This document shows positions 1 to 13,432 of a DNA stretch of 64,000 nt, one piece after another. The notes under the pieces were generated by a model. It was not told where the DNA came from. It searched no databases and saw nothing but the letters and a program-made list of their open reading frames with translations. Source of the DNA: Brugia malayi (taxonomy: Eukaryota > Nematoda > Chromadorea > Rhabditida > Onchocercidae); assembly GCF_000002995.4 (NCBI RefSeq), contig NW_025062479.1, forward strand, positions 1,819,721 through 1,883,720, read 5' to 3'. Both the position numbers and the translations under genes were made by a program. Every line of letters begins with the position of its first letter. Position 1 is the first letter of the stretch.

Positions 1-518
1 ATTATTTCATCTTTACGATTTGTACGATTTAATTCAATTCAAGCAATGATAAAATGACAATATTCATCAAAGATTTGACGAAAACATATTTGATCTAAAC
101 GTTTTATCAAACAGAGAAAGAGCAAAAGAATGAGAGCAAGAGAGATGGAGAAAAAAGGAAAAAAAAAAAGAATTTATTTAAAATTAAAATTAAAATTAAC
201 TGTAATTTTTACCGATTATTTTAACATTGAATAAATTAGAAAATATGTATTTCAAATAAACCAAGAATTATATTTGTATTATTTAAATTATTACAATAGT
301 ATTAAATATGTTTAGAAAGTTTATTTACAAATATATTAAAAACAAAACGATAAACAAATTAATTACCTGCACATAATAGCTGTCAAATTGTAGCGTAAAT
401 ATTTTTGGTGCAGGATGAAAATCGAACGTGAAACGTGGAATGGCACGAAGTATTTTGATTAGGATTTCCGATGCCATAATTATTCCAATATTAAAAAAAA
501 AAAAAAAAAAAAGCAAAA

Positions 519-539
519 GAGAGAGAGAGAGAGAGAGAG
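519..539. repeat. GA microsatellite
   Basis: An uninterrupted GA dinucleotide run, preceded by a run of about 20 A and followed by further purine-only sequence. Confidence 0.95.
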
Positions 540-2915
540 GGAGAAAAAAAAGGAGAAGAAAGAAAGAAAATTATGTATTATGCAAATATATTAATTGGTC
601 AATATCAAACATTGCTGTCAGCGTTTAGAAATTTCTGAAATAATGATAATATGATTTTGTTGACTTGCTGCTACACACCACCTATGTATCTGAAAAAAAA
701 GGAAAAATATCAAAAGAGCGCAGTGATTCAAATAAATCGATGTTATCATTTCAATCATTTGGTGCAAGAAAAGGTGGAAAACAAAAAAACAAGTGGGAAA
801 TTATCATTGTTTACAACAACAAAACAAATTCAAAAGTTAAAATGAAAAAAAAAAAAAAAAAAAGGAAACATTTTATCATTCATAAGTAATATCATAAAAG
901 CATACAACAATAATAATAACTCTAAAGAATGAGGAAAAAAATTTTTAAATCAAAAAAAAAAAATGGCAATAAACAAAATAAGATATCATAATAATAACTT
1001 CAAATTTATACTACTGTTATTGACTTTTAAATTAAAATTTAGATGAGTATAAATTGCTGAATAAATTCCATACGGAAAAAAAATTACTTTTGAAATTAAA
1101 TAAAAATTATTTTCGAAAAAAAGTTTTCTATACTTTCTTAATTCATGCTAATAAGAATGAAAGCGTTGTGACTAAATTACAAGAGAAAAAAGGGCAAACT
1201 TATAAATATTGAAAAATCCACAAACTGACTGTTAATTGGAAATGGAAGAGCTTTGCGAGTTCCAAATATTAGCTAATAATAGCACACGAATCAAACTGGA
1301 GATAATTCATGTGACAGTATTGATTTTGTCGTAAATATGTTTTTGAAAATTTCATCTAATATAGATCACAGTGTGAACATATTAAATTATCATTCCTAGT
1401 TGAAGCCTGCATTTGAAATTGTCTTAATTTTAAAAAAAAAAGTTAGTTTCCTATATTTTCCTAAGTATATAACTAATAGTCTTGCCAACCAAAAAAAAAA
1501 AAAAAAAAAAAAAAAAAAGGAAGAAGAAGAGAAAAAATTACAAAGTTATGATGAATTAGAAATGATGAAATCTGTTAGCTGATAATAATTTCGAATTTCG
1601 ATGATATTGCGGTAGATCATGATGATTATGAGATAATGATAACGATGATGGTAATATTGAAATGGATGAAATGATGGGGATGGATGGTAGTAATGGTAGC
1701 AATGGTTTTGAAGGGGAGGTTATTTTAGTTGAAAATTCAATGAGGGAAAAGAGAATAATCGAGGTAGAATGTGATTGATGGGCTATTTCAATTACATGCT
1801 TTTATAAGGGAAAATGAATGAGAAAGAATTGGTCATATGTGACAGGAAAAGATGACAGGAAAAAAAAGAGAGAAAAAGGAGTTAGAGGAATTGAAAAAGG
1901 GATATAAGATATCGTTTAAAGATAAAATAAAAATGAGAAAGATGCTAATGATCAAATAGCTTCCTTTTTCATCACATAATTAATGCATAAAGATGAGAGA
2001 AAAATAATTTCGGCTTAGTTAAAAAGGATAAGCAAATTATTGATTTGTTTGAGAAAGCTTTCAAGAGATTTAGTCGGAAATTTGATAAAAATTTACAATG
2101 CATTTCATTCTCTTTGATATTACCATTTCTTTCTTTTTTTTTTTTTTCTTTTGTTTCAAAATCATTAATATTATAGAAATAAATAATTGTTTCACATTGT
2201 ATTAATTTGTAATTTTATCTTTAAGAAAAAATTTGATGAATGAAAATTTTTGACACATAAACTTCCTTTTTTTTTCCTTCATCTTCTTGTCTTCGTTTTT
2301 ATTTTTATCTTTTGGTTACACAAAGAGAAATAAATTTACACATCCATCGATTTAACAATTACCTCATTCTAGCATATCAGTTATGCCTGATATTGCTAAG
2401 AAATATAATTCATTAATGCTGCCATATGTATAATAATTATCATTAATTATCAATTGTAATAATTTTTAACCATTGTAGCAACAGATTATATCAAAGTAAA
2501 GAATCGAATTTTTATTAAATTATACAATACAATAAATAATGTTTTAAATTAGTTTATCGATTTTGTGAGAGAAAAAAAAAACTTTTTTTTTCTTCTTTTT
2601 TTTTCATAGATATCAGAAAGAAAAAAAGCGACAAGAAAGCAGGGAGAAGGAAGGAAAGAAAAATGAAATATTGGAAAAGTACTCAAAAATTAAATCGATA
2701 ACTGAAAAAAAAAAAGGAAAAATAAAAGATAAGCTTAAAAATTTGACAAATACAAAGGAAATAAATTATTGCAATTCACGAAAAGTCAATAATCAAAATG
2801 ATACTAACAAATACAGTGAATAATGTATTTCATTAAATGAACGCAACATTATTAACACTATTCATTATTCGTAAGTATCATAATTATCGACCTTTTATTC
2901 ATAAATTATAGAGAA

Positions 2916-3057
2916 TTATCATTATCATTATTATTATTATTATTTTATTATTATTATTGTTATTTACATTATTATTATTATTATTAATATTATTATTATT
3001 GTTTTTTTGTTGTTGTTGTTGTTGTTATTGTTATTGTTATTATATTATTATTATTTA
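2916..3057. repeat. ATT/GTT trinucleotide tract
   Basis: About 140 bases of imperfect ATT repeats that pass into GTT repeats and back to ATT. It is a simple-sequence tract with no coding potential. Confidence 0.9.
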
Positions 3058-4887
3058 TAAATTATAGATATAAGTTAAACTTGGGAATTACCAATAAAAT
3101 AGTGATAAAATAATGAGTAAAATATATATGTACTGGAATGCGATTTCGTGATAGATACTAAATCTTTTAACCAATCAAATGAAAAAAAAAAAAAAAAAAC
3201 TGTGATATATGAAAATTTAGTGTTATGACTGCTTTGCTCTCTTCAATGACCTTCGATTTTTCTTTTTTTTAAAAAAAAAATTTTACCATAAAAAGATTTC
3301 AACAACAACAACAAAAGAATCAAACGATATAGTAAAACGAGGAAGAAAGTGATGACAAAAATATTATCAATAGCTATGAATGCAATATAATGGAATAAAT
3401 TTAATTATAACTCAAATATGAATTTCATTTCAGTAATGCTATAAACAAGTACGAAAATACACTGATAATAATATTATGAGATAATTGACGTTGTTATGCT
3501 ATCATTTATCATTTAAAAAACATAATGAAAAATTGCGAAGTGAGAAAAGTGATAAGATTATAACGAAGCATTTATTTCATACTTAAATATATTATAATAT
3601 CGTACTATGTATTGCACTATGACAGTGCTGTAAAATTAAATTAAATTTTAGAAAGCTATGAACTGTGGTGATAATATTTTAGTAACATTATTAGCAACTG
3701 TTCAATGTTGTTGAATATTTTACAATTACTATCTTTTATTCGAAAATTTTAAAAATTTACAATTTGTAATGTAGAATAGGGCAAACTTTTGTTTAACAAA
3801 TTAAAAATGTAACAAAAGTTTTACAAAGCAAAATTTTTGTTTTGAAAAAAAAAAGTGCTTGATTTTTTTCTTTTTTTTGCTACCTATTAAAGAATGAAGA
3901 AATGAAAAATTTAGTTATACATTCATTTTTCTTCCTTTTTTTTTTGCTAAAATAAAAAAAGGAAAGAAAAAGGAAGATAAAAAAAAGAAAAAAAAAACGA
4001 AATTGTCTAAACAAAAATTGAATATTTGAAATGAACAGAAGCAACTGCTATAAACAAGTTTAGCAAAACGATGTATGAAATATTTGACATAATGAATTAT
4101 ATCGTAGGATTATTGTGTTACTAACTTATTGATTTGTTCAAAAAAATTTTTCACGAAAATTTTTGTAAAAATATGTTTTTTTTTTTTTTTTTTTTAGAGC
4201 AAAAAGAGAAAAAAGGGAGAGAGAAAAGAGGTAAGTCTCAAAATTCATTTTATTATAACAGAATAAAATTGTAATAATTCATCGATTTTGTTAAATTTGT
4301 TAAACTATATTATTATTTTATAAACTATTTGAGATTATTATCTTATATATTATTTGATTTAATTTTGCATAATATCAGTATTATTTGTTATTCTAATTTT
4401 AAATATAATAATAATTAATTTAAAGCAAAAAAAAAAAAAACACGATCGAAATATTCAGTATATATTTTAAAAGTAATTCAGTAGTAAAATATTAGAAAAC
4501 AACAACAGTGAAATTAAAATTTATAACTACGGAAAATAACTGGTAGCCATGGATACTGCTAACGATTGACATCCAGCCAGATGACAATAACCTTGAAATA
4601 TTTCATATCAGTCAATTCAATAATCTACTGGTAATTTAGTTTATTCAATAGATCAATACTATTGTTGAAATTAAATGCAAAATTCATTGTTTCCTCAATT
4701 AAAACAAAATTCGTCTTTTTTTTTTTTAATTAAGTATTTTTTTATTGAATATTAAATACTCTTTTTTTTTTTTAAAGAAATAAGGATAGGTGATAAAATG
4801 GTAAAAGGAAAAAAAATAAAATAAATGATTGTTATTATTAAGCTTAATAAGAGAGGAAGGGAGAAAGGATAATGAAAGAGTAAAAAT

Positions 4888-4912
4888 GAGAGAGAGAGAG
4901 AGAGAGGGAGGG
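4888..4912. repeat. GA microsatellite
   Basis: A GA dinucleotide run ending in GGGAGGGA. It generates the artificial Ser/Leu/Phe-rich minus-strand frames found around it. Confidence 0.9.
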
Positions 4913-6038
4913 ATGTAGAAAAAAAAAAGGAATTAAAAAGAGGGATAAGAAGAAAATGGTTGACAGATTTAAATATGTATATACATATGCGCAAAAGCAC
5001 AAAGACTAAGCCAAGAGAACTTTGACGAAGACATACCAAATTTATTAGTTATTGAATGTGGTGGTATTCTTTTGGTAGTGAACAAAAAAAAATTAAAAAT
5101 GAAGCAATGTTTCCTCTCTTCAGAAGTAACATAAATTGATTGCAAAAAGGGAAGAAAAAAAAAAGGGAGAGAAGAAGAAAGAGTTTGAGAGATGCTAAAA
5201 AGAAATTCTTTTTCCCGCTGATAAATTGAACAACAGCAAATGGCATTATAAATTGTCGGCCTTTTTTTTTTTTTTTTAATCCTCAAATTTTTACGAGATA
5301 GAGTAGAAGTGAGGATGGAGGAAGGAAAGAGAGAGAGAAATGTTGAAAAATTGAAAATATTTTTGCAACAATTTAATTCATATCAATAATGAAAAAAAAA
5401 AAGTACCAAAAACTATCATTTATTTATGTAAAATTGTCATTTAATTTGATTGTTAAAAAAAAAAAAAAAAAAGAAGAAAAAGAAAAGAAGGAAGGAAGGA
5501 ATGAGAGGAAGAGAATTAATGATTTGAATAATGATAGAAGTAGCTGCTATTAGATTATCCCTTAACATGACTGATGAAAAAAAATAAATAAACGTTATGT
5601 TTAAGTAATAAAAATTGTCATTTGATTTCAATTTTATTTCACTTCTGCGATATTTCAAACAAAAAGATTAACACATACACAAAAAGACATAAAACTTTTT
5701 TTTTTTAATGAAGTAATATTAATTTAGAAAAGGAAAAAGAAATTAAATATAAATGCCAATTTATTCAAAAAAAAAAAATAGTATAAAATCTAAAGATTTG
5801 AATTATCAGATAAAATTGAAATTCATTTTAAGAAAAAAAAAAGACTGATTTTATATAGATCATTTCAAATTACACACATTTCTCTTAATATTATCCATCA
5901 GAGTTTTCCGAATTATTTGAGATATATTGATGTATCCTCTGATAAATGGTTGTGTGTTAACTATCAGATTAAGCGATTTAAATTTCCCACTTATTTCATT
6001 TTAATGAATCAGTTTAATTTGCTCGACTTTGCTGTTGA

Positions 6039-6112
6039 TCAGCTGGTAGCAATATTATTTATCGATTTAATTAAATCTTTTAAGTAATCCTCGACAATGT
6101 CTTTGGCAGTGT
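6039..6112 (-). other. Possible terminal coding exon
   Basis: Read on the minus strand after an AG at 6113-6114, a 24-codon frame runs TAKDIVEDYLKDLIKSINNI-ATS and stops. It has a plausible amphipathic-helix composition, unlike the Phe/Ile/Lys noise around it. The acceptor is not pyrimidine-rich and no upstream exon could be joined. It may be the last exon of a gene with long introns, a relic, or chance. Confidence 0.2.
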
Positions 6113-6612
6113 CTTTCCGTATATATTAAGAATTCTTTATTTATTTTTATTTAGAATGGTTAGTTTGGAAAATTACCAGTTTATTTAGTTTGAAAACCGG
6201 AAATTTCCGACAGTTATTTTAACATAGGAAAATCCTGGTATTCAAACACGGTGATCCTTTTTTTTATCACTAAAAATTCTTTAATTCCACTATAGTATGA
6301 TTCCTACTGAAACTATGATTAAGCATTCCGGAAGTGTATGAAAAATTGATTAAAATCTTCAATTTTCTGGAAAATTTATCATTTATTTCCATTCCGGATT
6401 TCTTTTTTTTTTTTAATAAATGAATAAATTTCCAGAAATGCTAACCATAAATTATCTGAAATTTAGAAGTAAACAATAACAGGGATTAAAAATAAGTGTT
6501 TTAATTTCACAAATTCCCCCCCACCCTCCAAAAAAAAAAAAACAATAAATAAATAAAAATAAAAAACCAAATAAGAAAACGAAACAATGAAAAAATTTAT
6601 ATTTAGAGTGAG

Positions 6613-6753
6613 ATGAATCTAAAAAGCAATCCGGGAAGTGCGCAACTATTTGTCAACTATGATCATAGACGCCTCCAAATGAATGCCATTTGCGCGGGAG
6701 ATTTGTTACGCAATTGTTATTTTGCTTATGCTCCATCTTATATGAAAGTTTAA
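6613..6753 (+). CDS. 46-codon open frame in a GC-richer island
   Basis: An ATG at 6613 opens a 46-aa frame ending in TAA at 6751-6753. The peptide begins MNLKSNPGSAQLFVNYDHRR and ends PSYMKV. It has balanced composition with Gly, Pro, Asp, Cys and Arg, while the flanks are poly-A, and its base composition is clearly less AT-rich than its surroundings. No family is recognised. It could be a small gene, an exon of a larger one, or a conserved non-coding element that happens to be open. An E2F-like TTTGCGCGGGA lies inside it at 6689-6699. Confidence 0.3.
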   Translation: MNLKSNPGSAQLFVNYDHRRLQMNAICAGDLLRNCYFAYAPSYMKV

Positions 6754-7329
6754 CTAAACAATTGAGTAGATAGCAATGATTGACATTAAAAGCATTAAAT
6801 TTAGGTGATTTAAATCAAATTTAAAAACAAAAAACAACAACAAACAAAGAGGCAAACAAAAACAAACAAGTAAATAAAACAAAAGCGACAGAACATTTTA
6901 GCTCATTCATTCATTATCAATTGCATTAAGGATTTTCAAATTCAAAATTAACAAAAATATTTAATATCAAAAATTATATGTTAATTGAAAGATAGAATTT
7001 TGTGATATTTTCAGAAAAGCGGAGAGAAAGAGAAAGGGAGAGAGAGAGAAAAGAAAAAGAGAAAGAGAATTGTGAGAAATTTTAACTTAACATTATTTAT
7101 TATTTGATTAATTGAAAATGTTTACATATTTATAAGGATGAAGTAAATCATTAATGATTTACATTTAACAAATTAGAAAGTGCAGAAGAAAAAAATTTAG
7201 ATAGAAGACGGATAGAAATATTGAGGAAAATTAGGTATATAAAGGGGAGAGAGAGAGATTGATGATGAGATGGATGGATCTATGTTCGCTCATCATTTGA
7301 ACTAAAGCCACTAAACTGACCATCTGTCA

Positions 7330-7346
7330 CCCCCTCCCCCCTCCCC
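7330..7346. repeat. C-rich tract (G-rich on the minus strand)
   Basis: Three C runs of 5, 6 and 4 bases are separated by single T residues. On the minus strand this reads GGGG-A-GGGGGG-A-GGGGG, which is exceptional in such AT-rich DNA. With only three runs it is borderline for a quadruplex. Confidence 0.7.
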
Positions 7347-9556
7347 TTTGTATACACCAAATGTCCACCAATCGATAGGCTACTAAGCTGATTGCATCTT
7401 TGTCAAATGAAACCTCAAGTGGATATGAGCGCCAGCAACTTATTATTATTTGCAAATGGATAATTATAGAAAGTTATTGGCTAAAGAATTGTCTGATTTC
7501 CTTCTCTCATTTTGTTTGCTTATCAATTTATCATCCATTATTCTATTTGTTTATTTTATCAACTATTTTACTCATAATTTTTCTTCCTCCAATGATCATT
7601 ATTTACTTATTCGCATTTTTATGAGAAAAATTCATTTAGTCGTAATATTCAATTAAAAATTTTACCGAAAAATATAAATTTTGTTAGATTTAAATTTTTA
7701 ATTTAACTAAATTTTAAAATCATTAAATTTAACATGTGGTATAATGTTAGTAAAAATTTTTTACTGGTTAAATAAATTGAGTGAACAGGCAATAAATTTT
7801 TGACAATATATATATGAGAAGTTTTGAATGATATGAACAATTACTAATGATGATGTAAGTTACATATAATAAAATTATAATAATCAAAAAAAAAAGCAGA
7901 AATTCAAATGTTAATTTAGTTTTACAATAGAAATGAATAAAGAATCAAATGAAAATAGAAAATTTTTCAGTAATAAATATTGAAACATTTATAATTATAT
8001 GAAAAATTAGAAATAAGGCTCAAGGCAAATTTTTCTATTTACAAATTAAATTAAATTCGATGTCATTTGCATTTGCTAATTCTTCACACCGTTTTTTTTC
8101 TCTTCTTCACTGATCTAATTCATTCTATTATTTTTATTCATGTTATTAAATTAGCTTTTTTATATAGATTGTTTATCTTAAATGTTGAAATGTTAATTGA
8201 TTATTCATATCATGTTATCAGTGTAAACTTGATTCTTGAAAAGTTTTTAATTATAATTGACTTTCTAAATTTGACGTTTGAGTATTTAATCAAAAATATA
8301 AATCAAAAAATAAAATAAATTCCATCATCAAAAAAAAAAAGAAAAAAAAGAAAAATGATCCAAATTTAAGAAAAATAAGAAATAAAATTTAAAAACATAT
8401 ACACAAAAAGAGAAAGTGAAATTATTTAATTAATTTGTGCTAAAAAAAAAAATTGAATTACTAATTGTTTATTTAATACCAATACTTATAAATTGAGAAT
8501 TGTACAAAGTAAAATAAAGTTTTTCTTCCACTTTTATTTATTTTTTTTTTTTTTTTTAAATTTCTATAATACAAATTATTACAGAAAGCGTTTTAGATAA
8601 ACGAATGTTGATTGATTTCTAATTTAATTTTGTAAAATTTCCAGAAAAAAAAAGAAAAAAAAAGGACGAAGAAGAAGACAAGAAAATAAATTAATAATGA
8701 AAAAATAAATTAAAATGAATTTACTGAAGAATTAGTTTCATTTCTTATTTCGACATTCTGTATCGGTATTGCTCAAAGATTTTCTAATCAAAGTGAAGAA
8801 TCTAACCGAGAAAGGTAGATGGAGAGGGGCGGAGAGGGAGCATTTACACAAGAACAAGAAAAAATCATGAAATAAAAATTTGTTACACTATATTTTTGAT
8901 CAGCAATGGAACTGTTTATGTTGTTTCAAAAAAAAAAAGTATGTTTTTTTTTTCTTTTTACCAAAATTTTGATAAATTTGAAAACATTAAAATTTTATTG
9001 TAGCTGTTAGGAAATGATTAAAATAAATTCATGTTAATATAAGAGACAGAGAGGAAGAAAAAAAAACGAAAAACTTTTATTAATTAATTTAGAACCCTGT
9101 AAATATTCAAATTAATAAGTTAGAGAAATTTTTGAAGTACTCAATAATATTTGTTAAAATTGGCAAAGTATTAGCTTATTATTATGTTAATCGTAAACCA
9201 TATCGATCAGTTGTAATGTTGATCTAACATTTAAATTTAACTAAATGAAAATTTTAAGCTAAAAAGTTAAGATAATAGAATTTATTTGCTAAATTTTTTT
9301 CAAGTATAGTTGATTTTTGAACATTAATATAGCTTACAAATCAGACAAATAAATTTTGAAATTTAGAAATGTAAAAGTGATTAACACATATCATAAAAAT
9401 TTCTGACATTAATTATACAATTTCGAAGTTTTTTTTTTCTTTTTTTCTTAGTGAAATAGATTCATTGGAAATGTCGATTGTCCAAAAAATAACAACATTT
9501 TAACTTAGAAGTTAAAATGTCACTGTTTATGTTCACTTTAATCTGCTCTCAACAAA

Positions 9557-9645
9557 CTTATCATATTCGAAATCTTTTATCAGCTGAAATTGTTTATGGC
9601 AATCATAAGTAACATTCGTCGGTAAAAGATTTCAAATATGATAAG
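9557..9645. repeat. Inverted repeat (23-bp arms, one mismatch)
   Basis: The arm at 9557-9579 is the reverse complement of the arm at 9623-9645 at 22 of 23 positions (a C in the left arm is opposed to an A on the same-sense strand). The 43-base spacer gives a hairpin of about 89 nt if transcribed. It may be a small foldback element or an RNA hairpin; no terminal target-site duplication is obvious. Confidence 0.8.
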
Positions 9646-12600
9646 ATGGAATAGCAATGAAACTATACCTAACACTGATCTCAATCAGTAGGAAATTGGA
9701 ACAAAACACAAAAGTTAATAAAGTTAGTAAATTAAGAGATGATAAAGTTAAGAGATGATGAAGTAATAATGTATAATATTTTAATTTTTTTTTTTAAGAA
9801 TTTTTTATATCGAATAAATTTCTGAAATTGTTTGAAGCAAACAAAAAATGTAAACAAATTCATTTCAAAGCTATTAAGAAATGGATGAAAGATCGATCAG
9901 CAATTATTCATTTATACGATATTTTTGTGGTACCTTTTGCCTTTATAAATTTGAATTAAAGCGAAGGAATGGAAAAAAATTTTTGCTAGAAATAAACTAT
10001 CACGCGATGCATTTAAAATGAAAAAGAAAACGACTGATTCAAGAATCTAAAAATATTTATCAGCCATTTTTCTTATTTCTTTTTATCTATTTAATAATAT
10101 GAAATATACATAATTTATTACACCTCAAAATTAATTTTTCAAAATTGGTGTGACATTTATGTGAAAAATGTTCAAAATGTATTATTAGATATAGAGAAAG
10201 AATGTATCGGTTAAGAAATTTAATTTTATACCAGCATTATTTGCTTTTATCTTTGAATTATGATTAAAATTGAAATTTTAAAAATGAATGAGTGTAATTA
10301 TTACAATTACATTCCGTTTTGAAGAACAAATACATAAAATGCTGAGACGATAATTTCTGTTTATACATCCAAACCTGCTTGAAATAGCAACAAAATAAAA
10401 TAGAATTTGAAAAATACCAGCACAAACGTCATTACTTATAAAATTAAAATTTTAACTTCATAAAATATTCTCATACATTTTTAATTATCGAATAGTTGTT
10501 GTAAAATTCACCAATATTATTTCTCAAAATAATACAGAATAGTTATTATTATTATTATTACTATTAATACGTCGATAGTTAGTTTTTACATGCTTAAAAA
10601 GCTTTTCTATTCCTTAATTTTATGTTTACATTATTTATCATAAAATTGACTAAAAAAGCAAATGATAAGTGCATTCATGTAATGGATCAATGATTCAATA
10701 TTTAAATAAATTTTGCTGAAACTAAGTTGAAATGGAAAATTTTGCCTCTGAGAGAAATAAAAGCGAATCAAATTAGATTTAGAGAGAACGAAATGCATCA
10801 TCAGTAAATGTAATTCAAAATTATATTACACAATATAAATTGAGATTTCTCAGTTTCTCCACATCTGAACCAGAAATTGAAAGCAATCCAACAACGGTAT
10901 CCTAAATATGACATTATTATTACGAAGTAATGCTTAATAAAAATTTGCACATTTTTAATTAGCTTTGTCAATTTTACATAAAAGTCTAATATAATGAAAT
11001 TAAACTGATGAAAGTTACCATAAATAAGAAAAAGAAAAGAAAATGTATTTCATTAATTTAAAGTATAAATAATTATGTAGAATGTAACAATCAATACCTT
11101 TGATGTATTTTAATTAACCATAAATAATTTTAAATCAATTTTGGGAAACAATAAATGAATTTGTAAATAGAGCGTAATAATTTCAAAATTGTGTATCCAT
11201 CTCTGTCATCTTTCTAAACTATTGCTAAGCAATTAACTCTTCATCAATTTTCAACTTCATCAGTTTCCTTCGTCCTTCAATATTTCAACGGAAATTGGAA
11301 CCAATAATAGAATGTCAACTAATAATATACCAATAAAATTTTTTTCATCCAAACTAGAAGTTAAAAAAAAAAAAACGATTTTGAAGCATTTTATCAAAGC
11401 ATTTAAAAATTACAGAAGGAACACGTGAAAAAACGCAGAAGTACCGATACATCTTCTAGATAATAAAATATTCATCACATAACTAATCCTATAATTGAAT
11501 AATTAATAATTAAATAATGAGTAATTATTCAAATGGAATATCATTTGTTGATCAAAAATTTTCTAATTTCAATTCATTCGATTGGATTACAGCGTTTTTT
11601 TTATTGCAATAAAGTAACGTACACTAATTTCCAACAGCATTGATAGATGAAGAGAAATTTATATAACTTTAATTAATTATAAATAAATTCCAATTGCAAT
11701 TTTAAATTATAATATCACTTATAAAAAAAAAAAACTCTTTATCAAGCAAAAAGAAAAAAAAAAGCACGAAATAATTTCTACTTCTTTCTTTTTTTTGAGA
11801 AAACAGCACAAATATTTATGCATATAAACTTTTTTTTTCCGTAGTTTGATTCCATAATTTTTCGATGCACAAAATGTCGTCCAAAGTGAATATTTTTTTA
11901 AACAAAAAAAGAAAAAAAAAGAAAAAAAACAGCATACAAAATTTATAAATCCTCTTCCAATTTATATTTTTCTTTTACTATTTTGTATTAGGATTACTTT
12001 TTTTTTTTTTTTCTTTTTTTTTTTGAAGTTTGCTAAAAATGTGACACTTTTTATTTTGGAAAGACAATATCCCATTGATCTTATATTTTTTTTTGTAATA
12101 AAAAAAAAAAGGAACTGGAAGAAGAAAAAAGAGAAATTCTCAAGAGTATATTTATTTCACAATCAATAACTGAATTGTTCCATTTAGTAAATATGAAACT
12201 TTTCCAATGAAATATTAGATGAGAACCCTTTAGTTGTTTATCTAAGAAGCAGTTTAATTATATGTATTATTAATCATTTGAAATCATATTTATAATTAAT
12301 AATTGAACTTTAAATGTTTATAAATAATTTTGCTTTCAAATAGCAAAAATCAATAATAAAAGAAAAAAAAAAAGAAAAAAAACGAAGATTTTTTGTCTAT
12401 TATTGGAAGATAATAAAATTTTATGTTACTTTTAAAATTATTCTTCGGAAAAAAAGAAAAACGGTAGAAAGGAAAACTGAAAAAAAAAATTGATGTAATA
12501 TTTCAAATCAATCAATTTCCATTAATTGGAACTTTCTGTACATTTTCTTATTTATCATAATCATACTAAATTATAAACTTCGATGTTTTTAAAACAAATA

Positions 12601-13245
12601 CATTTCGTGAAAAAATTATTATTGATAACATAGTGATAAAAAATGTACGCATAGTTCTCAATATATTATCCAATGTATCAATACTATATAATACTACATT
12701 TACATATCCTGAAAATCGGAATTTATAACTGAATGATAAGCATATATGATTACTAATTTGTTTCCATCATATTATCTTTTTATCATTATAATTTGATGAA
12801 TTACAATTTACTTTTTAACCATTCTCAATTATCACTAGAAAGTATTTGTTAAGATATCAAATTTACTAATTAATTTTTGTCCTCTATCAATACTTTTTTT
12901 GCTCATATTTATTCGGTAAATTATTATTAATTAAATATCTTAATTAACAAGCAAATTAATCTCATAAATGATTGTAAATGTTTGTTTGTTTTATTTCCAG
13001 ATGAAATTTGAATTTAAAAATGAATACAGTTACTTTATAAACTCGAATTTCTGCTCAAAATTTGACATCGTTTTTCTTTTTTTGAATAAAAATTTCTTGA
13101 ATTAAGAGGAACTTGTAATTATTCAAATTTTTGTCTTTTTTATTTGGAATGCTTTTCAGGATTTAACGGAAAAAAAATGCAACGACCATGCTCTTTTGTA
13201 ATGTAAATATGAATTTTATTATTCGTTGAGATGTTAGTTCATAGG

Positions 13246-13269
13246 TGACGTGACGTAAATAAATGACGT
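13246..13269. promoter_or_regulatory. Cluster of TGACG / TGACGT motifs
   Basis: TGACG at 13246 and TGACGT at 13251 and 13264 lie within 24 bases, about 780 bp upstream of the chromodomain gene start codon. TGACGT is the half-site or core bound by CREB/ATF-type bZIP factors. The assignment to the downstream gene is inference from position only. Confidence 0.35.
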
Positions 13270-13417
13270 GAAATAAATTAGAAATTACTTATTAAGAATA
13301 GTAAGTGATTTAGAAGTATATACTTGTATGTTTTGCGTGATAATAACGTAGAAATGCTTCCGAATTGCAATTTTGCACGTTAGCATCTAAACAGGCTAAC
13401 GATACTTTTGACTATTG

Positions 13418-13432
13418 ATTGGCGCGCGTGCG
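13418..13432. promoter_or_regulatory. GC-rich element (ATTGGCGCGCGTGCG-like)
   Basis: A short GC-dense stretch with ATTGG (inverted CCAAT) joined to GGCGCGCG, which resembles an E2F site, stands in otherwise AT-rich DNA about 610 bp upstream of the chromodomain gene start. It is a candidate proximal promoter element. No motif scoring was possible. Confidence 0.25.

Larger units (their letters stand above)
1..13200. other. Gene-poor, low-complexity AT-rich stretch
   Basis: No multi-exon gene could be built here on either strand. The plus strand is strongly purine-biased in its first 9 kb, with dozens of A runs of 8-20 bases, GA microsatellites (519-539, 4888-4912, about 7020-7075), a GAT/ATG-rich patch (about 1590-1720) and an ATT/GTT tract (2916-3057). 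Open frames in it are short and made of Phe, Ile, Leu, Tyr and Lys codons, as expected from composition. The exceptions worth separate entries are 6039-6112 and 6613-6753. It may be an intergenic regulatory region or a very long intron of a gene whose exons lie outside the window. Confidence 0.7.

Noticed and set aside
4752..5286. Overlapping Ser/Leu/Phe-rich minus-strand frames
   Set aside because: They are translations of GA and poly-A tracts.
8067..8318. 83-codon plus-strand frame rich in Ile, Leu, Phe
   Set aside because: Its composition follows the local AT content; it has no motif and resembles a membrane protein only because of T-rich codons.
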